From: Setophaga petechia
Lineage: Eukaryota; Chordata; Aves; Passeriformes; Parulidae
Length of the DNA: 64,000 nucleotides
Assembly: GCA_024362935.1 (NCBI GenBank)
Contig: JANCRA010000061.1
Coordinates: 124,001 to 188,000, forward strand
Reading direction: 5' to 3'
Below, piece after piece: positions 44,085-54,607 of the stretch (position 1 is the stretch's first letter; each line of letters opens with the position of its first letter). A program made the position numbers and the translations under genes. The notes below the pieces were generated by a model. It saw only the letters and a list, made by a program, of their open reading frames with translations, did no database searches and had not been told where the DNA came from.

Positions 44085-45059
44085 CGCTTCTCTGCTCCAG
44101 CAAGAACAACCAGGCTGTGGACGTCTCTGGGCACTGCCAGGACATTCCTTTCCTGGAGGCACCTCCGCTCTCGGCTGTTCCTTGTGGGGGACAGACAAGA
44201 CTGCTGGGACTGTGGAGAAAGGGAATGTTGAACTCTGTATAAAGTAACCCCTAAGGCATACGCAGGGGAAGGGCTGTTCACAAGTCACACAGAGATGTCC
44301 TGCGCACAACGTACGCCTGTACAGTTTGATTTGGGTCTGGCTGCCGGCAGAAAGGATTTGCTGTGTCAATAAGGACCTGCTAGCAATTCTGGGGTGAACT
44401 GAGCAAATCCTGTTTTATTGCTGCTATTTCTCCTGTGTGTTGTAATTGTGGTTGTGTTTTCAGTGGGTGATGTTTGAGGAAGATGATGGGGGTGGATGCT
44501 GATGTGGTGGATGGTGTGTGTTGTGTTGAGAAAAGTGAGCACTCTGTCCCCTCATAAAGAGATACTCCTTTCCTGGTGAGCTTGTGTGTGTGGACTTTCT
44601 AATCGCAGGGGTGGTATTCCCTGGGACACCTGGTGCTTGGGTATATAGGGGGGTTGAGTGTTTTTTCTCCCACATTGCAGTCATTTGGGACTGTATGATT
44701 GTGTTTGGGGAGATTTTAGGATTTTGTTTGCAAAAGGTGCAGGAATTTATGCATAAAACTACAGTGTGGTGATTTCTGTATGTTGAACTATGATAGTTCC
44801 TTTCTACTGCCCCCCTCCCCCAGGGTTTAAAATCTACCACCACGAGGTGGGCGCTCTCTTTCCTCTCCTGGACATTCTCTTTCCTGTCCTGGATGCTCCC
44901 TTTCTCTCCTGGAGTTGTTCTCCATTAAAGCTGTGGGACTTTGGTCCTGAGAAGAAAGAGAGCCTCTCGTCTTTTGCTTTTGTCCTTGTCAGTGTCACTG
45001 GGGTCCAGAGCTCGCCAGACTGATCCCCCAAGAGGTGAAAACCCACAAACGGCCCCACA

Positions 45060-45540
45060 TACACAGCTCAAAAATTGGCCACATTTCTGATGGACTGGGG
45101 TGTTTGCCACACTTTTGGAATTCCATATTCCCACACAGCTCAGGCACTTGTTGAAAACCCACTAGGCACTCTCTTAAACCCATTCTAGATCAACAAAAGG
45201 AAGAGTGGCCCAAGCAACACCTCTGATAAGGTTGAGCAAAGCTTTAGATGTCTTTATATTTTGAAGAGCTCATTTGCAGGACCTAATCCTCCAACTTTTG
45301 GACACTTTTCAAATAGCGCACTGGCAAAACTGAAAGAAAATCCTTCAGTTTTGTTTAGAAACCTTGAGTTAGGACAAATTGAAGGACCATTTCCACTAAT
45401 CACTTGGAGCAAAGGGTGTCCTTGTGTTTGCACAGGTGCCGGACCTAAGTGGGTCCCCACGAAGGAGGCGAAACCGTCTCCTACACAAGAGCGCACCGAC
45501 AATTCCACCAGCAGGGAAATGAGCACGCAGACATGAGCCG
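45060..45540 (+). pseudogene. pol: Alpharetrovirus-like integrase C-terminus remnant
   Basis: Broken frames at 45060-45260 (RLSKALDVFIF-like) lead into 45261-45536, which reads PPTFGHFSNSALAKLKENP, then IEGPFPLITWSKGCPCV and GPKWVPTKEAKP. This is the layout of an integrase catalytic-domain end and C-terminal domain. Upstream gag and most of pol are missing. Stops and frame changes make it non-functional. Confidence 0.65.
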
Positions 45541-45834
45541 CACGGAGAAACTACGGATCATGCCAGACGATCCCTGTTCAACCTGGGAAAGCTACAAATC
45601 TTGAGTTTGATGTTGATTTTTGGACTGTGAAAATGGTTTGTATCATAGAGCTCTTTCAGCAAAAGCATGGTGTCCATTGTGTTCAAAAGAATTCTAAGAT
45701 ATCCAAATTTGTAAAAATTGAAGGTTGGAGGGACAGTTTAGTGCCCTATAGTTGGCCAGTGTCTGAACAAGTGCTAAAAGATTTGCTTGAGAACTGAAAT
45801 AGATGGGGAAGCTTTTGCCAAAAAGCAGCTGAAC

Positions 45835-46130
45835 AGGAACATGGAGTTTGATCAGATGATATACTGGTACTTGTTGGTTTTGCTTGCTTGCTTTTGCAGT
45901 GCATATATGCCTGGGGATCAACCAAAAATGAATGTTTGCCTTGCTTTAGCCAAGTCAGCAGGTTCAGACACCATGTGTTTGACTAGTTTGATCCCAGACA
46001 AATCCTTTGTGACCTGTTTGGTCACTGTGCCAGTGCCAGCCAAGAGGTGGCCAATACCCAACCATGACAAATATTGGTGTGAGGCTGCCAATGAGACCAG
46101 TCCATAACCAGCTGGCATCATTGGACCCCT
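45835..46130 (+). pseudogene. env: Alpharetrovirus-like Env surface subunit remnant
   Basis: 45838-46107 holds a hydrophobic signal-like stretch (YWYLLVLLACFCSAYM) and then MNVCLALAKSAGSDTMCLTS and TCLVTVP, resembling the N-terminus of an alpharetroviral surface glycoprotein. A stop at 46105-46107 ends it, and the sequence to 46560 is degraded. Confidence 0.6.
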
Positions 46131-46561
46131 GATCTTCTTAAAGCACCTTCTGAACCTCAAGAATTGGAATTGTTGCTTTATTTCTAATAGAATTTTGTGC
46201 TGAGTTTCAGTACCAGGGAGATCCACAGTTAAGTGTTACTCCGCATCATCCTGAGGACAGATACTCAAGTTTGTGGTGCAATTGTACTACCCAGTGTCCC
46301 CTAAGCGTGAAAATGCTGACAAGTAGATGACCTAGATGAGTCCCCACGACAAGGAGCAACAGAATATTGGCTCCTTTGTGGAGACAGAGCCTGGCAGGGC
46401 ATTCCCTCAAAAATTAAAGATGGCCCATGTAGCATCAGACAACTGACTGTGATAGCAGCTATTGTTGAAAAAGCCATCAAGAGAAAACACAGAGAAAAAA
46501 GATTTGCCCCTCATTATGATGAAAATTGTAATAGCAATTTCAGACTCCAGGGCCCTGCAAA

Positions 46562-47230
46562 ATGAGTTACATCCACTTTATTTCTACATCAACTTTATTT
46601 CTACATCAACTTGCCTTGAGGGATGCATTGAAACCATTATACCGATTGGGGTGTTGGCTGAAGAAAGAAGACAGTGCTACTTCCATTGCAATTAGGGACA
46701 TGATGACTGATGTTGGTGTAGTCAGACATGCAACCTTAAAGAACAGAGCAGCAATTGATTTTCTTTTACTGGCACATGGACATGGTTGTGAGGAATTTGA
46801 AGCATTGTGTTCCATGAACCTGTCTGATCACTCTGAAATCATCCATAAAAGCATACAAAAGCTGAAAGATTTGACAGCTCCAATTAAAGAAGATGGTGGG
46901 TCATGGTCAGATGATTTGTTCCAAGGATGGAGCTTTGCATCTTGGCTAAGGGAACTTTGTAAAATAGGTCTCTATGTACTGGGTGTTTTGGTAGTGATAC
47001 TAGTAGTAATACCTTGCATACTTCAGTGTGTACGACAAATGATGGACAAAACTCTCAAAGAAGTTTTTATCACACGAGAGAGAGAGGTAGGAAATGGATT
47101 CACAGAGAGTTCTCAAAATCTCACACAAATGGTGGATGAAGGTATAGACATGGAGGATGGTTTTGAATTAAGACCTTGGAACAGACAAGACTTTTTTGGA
47201 ACAATGACTAGTAATTGCTATCAGACATGA
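46562..47230 (+). pseudogene. env: Alpharetrovirus-like Env transmembrane subunit, frame still open
   Basis: 222 codons without a stop. It contains LKNRAAIDFLLLAHGHGC, an immunosuppressive-like/heptad segment followed by a Cys-x6-Cys loop in which Ser replaces the second Cys of the CX6CC motif. NLSDHSE follows, then a membrane-proximal WSFASWL, a long hydrophobic anchor (GLYVLGVLVVILVVIPCIL) and a tail of about 65 residues. The start is not a natural Env start, because the surface subunit upstream is broken. Family assignment is good; the protein as a whole is not functional as an envelope. Confidence 0.75.
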
Positions 47231-47427
47231 CTTATGCCCTTTGAACTGACTGGACTTTCACAGCATTAAAATTGCTGTGTTGGAATATAGTAAGGCTTAA
47301 TGCGAGCAAAAAGGATGCTTTAAGCAAGTAATAAGCAGGTATACTATAGTAAAGCTATGAAATGCAAGGTAGTCAATAAGCAACACGGTTACAAAGGTTT
47401 CTTTTTAGTTGTACCAAGAGAGGGAAT

Positions 47428-47998
47428 TGTGGGAATCCTTCAAATCAGAGAGTTTTGGGAAAGCTGCCAAAGGCAGACCTCAGAGACAGCAGAACTGCAA
47501 TTCGAGCTAAGCAGCAGCCATAAGATTTGTCAGCAGAAATCTTCTATAAGAAGTAGAAAAATAAGGACAAATAGAACAATGGTCTGTGTATTAATGCTTG
47601 GCTAGAATAACTCCCTAAGCTTCAAAAAAGTATCTCTAGCAAGAAAATAGGAACTTCTAAGCTTAATAATGGAGCTCTGTGCATTGTGTTTTAAGGCTTA
47701 CAAGCAGGTATTGTATTCAAAACAAGGAAGCGCTCTTTTAACAAAAGGTACGTGTGCTTCTAGTGGTTGGATAGAACTACTGTCAATATGCCTCTGCTTT
47801 GTGTGATTGGTCAAAAAACTTTTCAAGTAAGTTGAACCATTAAGTTCTTTGTCTGCTGCCAGGGACATAAGCTGCTGGCATCTTCCCATTGTCATAACCA
47901 TGGAATGAGACTGATGCTGGAAAACAAACAGCTCGAGCTGCGTTCCTCAGCAGTCCCGACCCATTCATGATTCGTACATAGACCCCCGGCCAGCAATA
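47428..47998 (+). mobile_element. Alpharetrovirus-like LTR (truncated), uninterrupted homologue
   Basis: Begins TGTGGGAATCC after a purine run and is collinear with 14627-15478 plus 23513-23533, but lacks both later insertions. It keeps CGTACATAGA intact at 47973-47982, so it shows the empty target site of the young ERV. It stops at CAGCAATA, where AT-rich DNA begins. Confidence 0.75.
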
Positions 47999-48062
47999 GA
48001 ATATAGAATATTCTATTGAATATAGAATAGAAAATAGAATACAGAATATAGAATATCTATGA
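47996..48062. repeat. AT-rich GAATATA-type repeat
   Basis: Irregular repeats of AGAATAT with near-palindromic parts directly after the LTR break point. Confidence 0.75.
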
Positions 48063-50384
48063 TAAATGATTGGGTATTATTTCATTCATTTTGATATATT
48101 TTTATTTAATATAGATTTATATCTTTTCATTTCATCTAGATTTGTTTACTTCCTCCAGCTTGGGAGAGTGAAGATTTACAACACTGCAAAACCATCTGCC
48201 CACACAGCAGTCAGCCCCGGGTGCGTGCATGCACACCCACCCGCTGTGCTTGCGCTTCTCAGCATCTCAGGGCTGCTGTCTGCACAGAATTGGGATGAAT
48301 TTAACTGGACAGAGCCATGAGTGGGGTGTTCAGCTTGCCATGAACATTCATGTGGCAACAAACAACACAGAGCTCTCCAATCATATTATCACATGTGATT
48401 TCATTCTTGATGGGCACTGAGGAACACTCAAAAGCACCAAAGACACAGAAAAGAGGTGGAAAACATTGGCATCATGCTACTGCTGGTGTCATCATGGAGG
48501 AAAATCTATTGGGTTTCTCAAGGTGGTAGCTTTCCAAAAACTAGGAAAACTGCTCAGCACCGGTTGCCCAATTCTGAATGGTTTGCTTGACTTGGCAAAA
48601 CTGGGGTGTTAACAATGGACTCCATCCTTAGTTCAAATCACCTGCCCTCACCTGCAGACAAAAGCAGCACCACCAGCAGCAGAAGCTACATCAGTCAATT
48701 TTCCTGAAAAAGCTGTGTTAAATTTGGGAGAGGAAAGGAAAACACGTCAGACACTGTGGATTAATGAGAAGATTCTGAGGAACAGTTCCAAAGCAGAGGG
48801 CAGCAGCTTCTCTCTGGGCCACTCCTTGTGCTCCAAGGCAGCCGGGCTGCCCTGGCTGCCCAGGACCCTGCGCTCCACGGGCTCTGCAGAGCTGCACAGC
48901 GGGGAGGCAGCTTGGGGCACCTCAGCCCCTGGGCAGGAGTGGCTTCTTGCTCTGGAGGGCTGCCTGTGGGCAAAAGCAGGGTGCTGGCCTTCTGCTCTTG
49001 GCCCTAGCCTGGCCTTGCACGGCTAATCCTGTTCCCTGTCTCAAATGTGCTAAAGAAAGACTTGTTTGTTTCCAGCTCTGCACAGGTGTGATTTGCACCA
49101 CAAAATACCAAAGGACTAAGGCCTGAACAACAGACCCTGATTGAAGCCTCAACAACAGCACCTGAGCCAAAGCTGCCCTCTAGATGACCTTTCCAACCCA
49201 ATGTTTTAGGCATCTGCTCCTTAACCAAGTATTACTATCTAAAGGATTGTTGCTTGCATTCACTGGTGAAACACGTCTTCACCTTTCTGCATGAGGAAAA
49301 CGGACAAGGCCACACCTGGCCTTGGTTCCTCCTTGAGCCCTGGGCAGGCTCGCGGAGAAAACCAAGAGGAGAATGAAACCAGCTGTCCCCCCAGCAGAAG
49401 CTCTGGCACATTGCTCGTCCAGCGCTATCAGAGCCGGGCTACTCTCACAGCGCACTCGGAAGCCTCGTGGCCGGCAAAGGTGGAGGCACTGCAGGATTTC
49501 CCGGTTCCTGGCTGTGGCTCTGCAGAGCTTGGCTGGGACAGCTTCCCCCAGCTGATGTGCAGCTCTGGATGAAGGGGAAAGCACTGGGGTAACTGGTGAT
49601 GTATCTTCCTTAATCACCAGAGACACCCTTTTGTAATAATGCTGAGGTGCATTGCTTAGCTTATCCTTTCCTGACTCTTTTTTGCACTTTTGCATGACAG
49701 TAAATTACACTGTTCCTTCAGCTGGTGTCTGTGTCTGCATCTCTGACCCTCCCCACCATCAAAACAAACACACAGCCAGTTTAGCATGAGACCTGCCTCT
49801 CTGCCAGCCCATCTCTTGGCAAACACCCCTGATGGCCATCTCCACAAATGAAATTCCCACTTTGCAACTTCCTTTTCTGCAGGCAGGTGAGAAAAGGAGC
49901 CATTCCCAGCTCTGGACACCTCCAGAAACCAGCTGCTTTCAGCAGTCACAATCCGGAAATATCAATCTCATTCCTTGACCTGCCCACAGGGAGCTCCCTC
50001 TAAGAGGCCTTTTGTCCAAGGATACCCACAGTAGAGCTTGAGAAGGAGCGGTTTGAAACACAACTGCTTCCAAGTTGAAACATGCCTTTATCAAATGAGC
50101 ACACACCAACCTGTCCCAAAGGGAAAGCAGGCAGGAAAGAGAAGATCCTCTCCCACAACAGCAAACTGTGTTTCCTTCTGTCCCAGCTGGAGAGTGGAGG
50201 CCATGGGCTGCACCTGACTTTGGGAAGGAGCCCTGGGAATTGGCCTGATCTGGGAGGGCAGCAAAAGGAATTCCCCAAGAAGTAGGAAAAGATTCTCTGG
50301 AAGCAATAGCTGATTGTGGAGAGTTTTGCTGAAACATGGCTTATGGGAAAGGCACATGAGAATATACAGCTAGGAAAGCAACAG
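48063..50384. other. Unassigned sequence
   Basis: No gene recognised. Short GC-rich blocks (48780-49020, 49300-49560) have open frames on both strands without family resemblance. Confidence 0.35.
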
Positions 50385-50645
50385 CTGCCTTGTGCAAGGA
50401 CACAGCCTCCTTGATAAGGAGCTGTTCAAGAAAATATGTGATAACAGGAGGTAAAAAAGAAGCCGCAAACATCCTGAGAAAGGTGGGACTGACTTGTTAT
50501 AGCTGACCAATAGTGAGCTCTATTTTTGCAATATGTATGAGCCTTATTACTGTGATTATAAAAGTGTGCCTGTTAATCAATAAATCTGAGACCTGTTGAT
50601 CATCATCGGATGAGCAATGTCTCCTGTCTACCTCGTCAGAATTGT
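50385..50645 (+). mobile_element. Probable small solo LTR
   Basis: GATTATAAAAGTG near 50557, AATAAA at 50579-50584 and a short downstream end (CTACCTCGTCAG) follow the usual LTR order. No clear target duplication. Confidence 0.45.
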
Positions 50646-52629
50646 TTGCAGCCAGACCAGTTAGAGACTGTTTCTTAACAAGTTTGTTTCAAGTGCCACA
50701 GAACAAAGTTCTGACTTACAACAGAATGTGAAACAATACAAAGATTTTGGGCAAAACCCCCATCTCCCATACCTCAGCCTCAATGTAGAACCTTGTCCAT
50801 GGGGATATTTTAATGTGACACAGGGGAAAGTGCTACAAAATGCCAATAGTTAAATGAGCATTGCATCTGAGGCATATGTTGATCCAGCAAGGTCACGCCA
50901 CACTAATGCTCTGTAAGGGATGCCTGTGGTTCACCAGCAGATCACCATTTATCCAGTTCCCAAAAAACTCTACAGATCTTGTCAAAGTACACACTACAAA
51001 TCTCTTGTTTAGGAGCATCTCCTGAAGGACATCTCAAATTTGTTTTTCACGGGATCCATTTGTAAGCCAGCACTATATTATACCGGGTTGTTAGGAGATG
51101 GCATTGGCACAGACTCACATCAACTATTTAAGTATGGGACTTAGAACAGCAAACAATGCAGCTCCGTGTCAGAGATTGCACTTAAGCATTTTCACACCAC
51201 CTTTCACAAGAACAATTTAATCCTGATGGCAGTGACTCAGGTCTGCCTCAAATATAAAGACAAGATCACTGCAAAAAACAGCAACCCCAAACTGGAAACA
51301 GTACAAATTAGAAGTAAGCAATAGATATCCTTGATGCACCAACTTCCAGACACTGAAAATCTTGTTAATAATAGACTGCCTATACACCTAGAATATTTCT
51401 TAATGCTATAATTATTGAATATTTATATGCAGAATTGACTGACTATATCACTAAAGACATTTTTTCACTACAACAAAAACTCCACTTCCGTTATTATGGA
51501 ATCCTTCCTATTTTAAAGTACCACAGTGGGCACTCTCCTATTCAAAACTCTATGCTAGCTATTCGTAAACCATTGGAAAGTAAAGCTCCAAACAAAACAA
51601 AATTAAACCCCAAAGCATAGAATTATTAACCCTAACAACATTTTGGAAAGCCACTACTGTTTGCAAACAAAAGATGCTCAACCTCTCAGTTGAGTATTTT
51701 CTTCTAGCACGTTACTCAAAATGTTTCATATCCAGCAACTACTCTGATTCTCTCCAACAGTGAGCCAAGAGTCACCTCAGAGGCTGAATCAGTGAGGTGG
51801 GGATTTGCTTTATTCAGCGCCGGCTACATGGGGGATTGCTCCTTCTAACATATACATTCAGCACTTTACACAGCACAATTTATGGTTCGATTTCATGCAT
51901 ATTCGTTACATTCCTTGGGATAGGCGTGGTTATACAAATTATTTCTCCAAAGTCATTAATACCAATTGCATAGTTGGTGAGCAAGCATGGTAAACTCTGG
52001 TGGTTGCACTGAGGAAGGCTGCAAGTCTTCCTCAGGGGTCACTGCAATGAAGGCCAGCAGTCTTCCTCACTTTGCACTTTTCACCTTTCTTTCTGAGGAA
52101 CAGGCAGTCCTTCATCAGCCGTTTCTGCAGCAGTTTCAACAGGTTCTGTTCCTCTCATCTTAACAAGGTGTATTCTGTTTCTCTTACCTTGACAAGGCTG
52201 AGGCGCATCCTCCTTCTTAGGCTTGTCCTTAATACTTGCTGACTCTTCATAGTTAACTAACTCATGTTTACATGAGCTAACTATTGATCACCTCCCTTCA
52301 ACTCCAGCAGCAAATAAACCCACAAGTCCATCAGAGATGAATTAAAATACAATAAAACCTCCACTGAAAATGTAGCTTTGTTTTCTAGGAACTGCATAGA
52401 AAAATGGCTCTAAGTTTTCTCCACTTAAAAGCCTGGGTAAATCCAGGCTCATAATCATGACACCCAAGAATTTACTGCCAGGGTGAACGCATGAAGCTCC
52501 TGTTACAGATGGATAATGAGATGATTTGCTCTCGCAATTAAATGATAACTATTGTGTGAATATTAAGAAAAGCTTTAGTGATGTGTAGTTATGTTATTGT
52601 AATTTAGATGTCCTCTGTTTTCCCCCTGT
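50646..52629. other. Unassigned, with a possible minus-strand LTR
   Basis: Around 51800-51830 the minus strand reads GCCGGCGCTGAATAAAGC, which may be an LTR poly(A) region. Nothing else is identified. Confidence 0.3.
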
Positions 52630-53030
52630 ACTGTTGCCATGAGACAGCCAGGGCTGTCTAGGACAGGTAGAAAGAAGGTGTGCACACGCGTCCCTTACAT
52701 GGGGCAGCTGGGAATGGAAAAGCTTGTTGCTTAGGGGGTGGGCATGGCAACAGCTGACCTCCAATCAAGTTACAAGAAAGCAGTTTCCACCAATGAATGG
52801 CAAAGAAGAGCTGACTGACAGACTTTGTGAGGGGCCAGGGCTGGCTGATGTAACCCCCGGCGGGGTATAAAAGACTGAGCATCGATCTTGAAGATGAACT
52901 GGCCACGTGGTGTGCATGAGGGGTGGTTCCCAGCGCTGTAGCTTTTTCCTTATGTCATCCTTTGTTTTATTTTTGTTAAGGTTTCATAAACCTTTTAAAA
53001 TTTTCCAAGTGAGCAGTGGTTTTTAACATC
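52630..53030 (+). mobile_element. Solo LTR, same family as 41825-42160
   Basis: It carries GGGGTATAAAAGACTGAGC near 52865 and GTTAAGGTTTCATAAACC near 52976, and it ends TTTTTAACA. It shares several blocks in the same order with the minus-strand LTR near the kinase gene. Confidence 0.65.
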
Positions 53031-53559
53031 CCCAACAAGACTTCAAGACTAAGGGACAAAGCTTCCCCCTTCAGCTCTCCACAGCAGCTCTAGGGAGTCT
53101 CTCTCCATTGCAAGATCTCCTTGGTCAGTCTGCAGTGACAAGAGTTGGCTGCAGGAGACATTTGCATTGGAACTCTCCCCAGATGGGGGCAAGAAAAAAG
53201 AAGAGGTGATTCTGAGGAAAGAAAAAGGCAACGCCATTTGGGAAGACACCAGCGTGAGTTCACTACAACTCTAGGCCAAAAGTCCCTTGAAGAAAGCAAT
53301 ATCCATCCATGGGGCAGCAGTTTAACTTGATCACAATGCTGACAAAATTGCTGCCCATTCCTGCTGCCGTAGCTGATTCCAAATCACAAGAAATGTGCCA
53401 ACTCTGCCAAAGACAGGCAGACATGCTGAGATAAAACCAGCTAGTCTGCTGAAAAGGAGTCCAAATGAATCTTTTCTAACCCCCCCTTTTCATCATTTCC
53501 CCAGCCAAAACAGAGCAATGTCCTTCCTCTCTGTCACCGATGGTGAGCCAGGCACGGGA

Positions 53560-53884
53560 TGCAGCGTGGGGACAGAGCCTGACACTGCTCGCAGTGCCCT
53601 CGCCAGGAGCTTCCACTGCCCTGTCGTGCCATAACGGGCCCTGCCCTTCGCTTGAGCCCGGCCAGCCCCGGAGCCGGCCCGCCCGCGCTGTGCCCGCAGC
53701 CCCGGCTCTGCCGCGCTCGTCCCCGCCAAGTCCGGGCCGCGCCGGAGCGCAGCGCCCCCCTCAGACCGAGCGCCGCCGGTGCAGCCGCGGCCGTGTCGCT
53801 GCGGGCGTTGTGGCCACGGTCGGTGATCGGCGCCATGGCGGAGCTGCCGCTGCCCGCCGGGCTCAGCGCCGGCACCTTCCCCGC
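53560..53884 (+). pseudogene. CpG-island first exon, truncated by an LTR
   Basis: A CpG-rich block ends in GGCGCCATGGCGGAGCTGCC, giving MAELPLPAGLSAGTFP before an LTR begins at 53885. The Kozak context and CpG island look like a real gene 5' end. I do not recognise the protein. After the ERV piece the sequence is unit A, so the rest of the gene is not here. Confidence 0.45.
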
Positions 53885-54120
53885 TGTTATGTTTGCCCAA
53901 TTATCCCTTCCTAAAAAAACCCAAACAATATTTGAGACAGCAGCAATTTTAATTGAATAGTTTAGAAAATATATCAATAAGGGGTAATTTGGTTCAAATA
54001 ATAGCGCATAGGCAAAAGATAACCGCGGGGTACCCAGTGCAGGGTTCTGGGACCCTTGCCACCTCAGGTACAAGCTTGCCAAGTAAAAATTACCTGCTTG
54101 TATGCCATGGGTTAATAACA
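53885..54120 (-). mobile_element. LTR, minus strand, inserted in the CpG-island exon
   Basis: On the minus strand it runs TGTTATTAACCC to CAAACATAACA (TG...CA), preceded by the purine tract AATAGGAGGAGA. An ATTAAA may serve as poly(A) signal. Confidence 0.65.
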
Positions 54121-54607
54121 TCTCCTCCTATTTTCAGTTTGTCATATTTCTATCTCCGCCCTCATTACCACCTTTACCACGCGTGCGCCACCACTCAGTT
54201 TGGTGGTTGCACAAGTCTTTGGGGGTCATCTGATGAAGATTTCGTAGTCTTCCTCTGTGTCCTTTAATTCACCTTTGGGTTACGCATGCGCACCAAACCA
54301 GTACAATGTAAGCCAAGACTAACATATCACTACATCTACATATCAAGGCAATAAATCCCTTATAGTTAGCATTATCTGGGGTCCAACCAAGTGTTGCTTC
54401 CTTTCTGCTCATTTTAGCAACTGTATCTTCAGCTTCTTTCCTCCTGTCCTTGTAAACATCTGCCGGGAGCGGTGGGGTGGAGCCCCTCCTCTCCCTCTCT
54501 TCTTTGGCATGACAACTTTTAACTATTTTTATTATTCCCAAATATTAATTACTATACCAATATTGATTGCTGTTTCAATTTTATCAGCACAAATCATGCC
54601 TATTTAC
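54121..54607 (-). mobile_element. Internal 3' fragment of the same ERV
   Basis: Minus-strand frame 54269-54541 (90 codons) has a charged stretch and then a hydrophobic segment (MLVLAYIVLVWCACV), possibly the end of an envelope. The element is cut at 54607, where unit A starts, so the 5' portion is missing. Confidence 0.5.
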
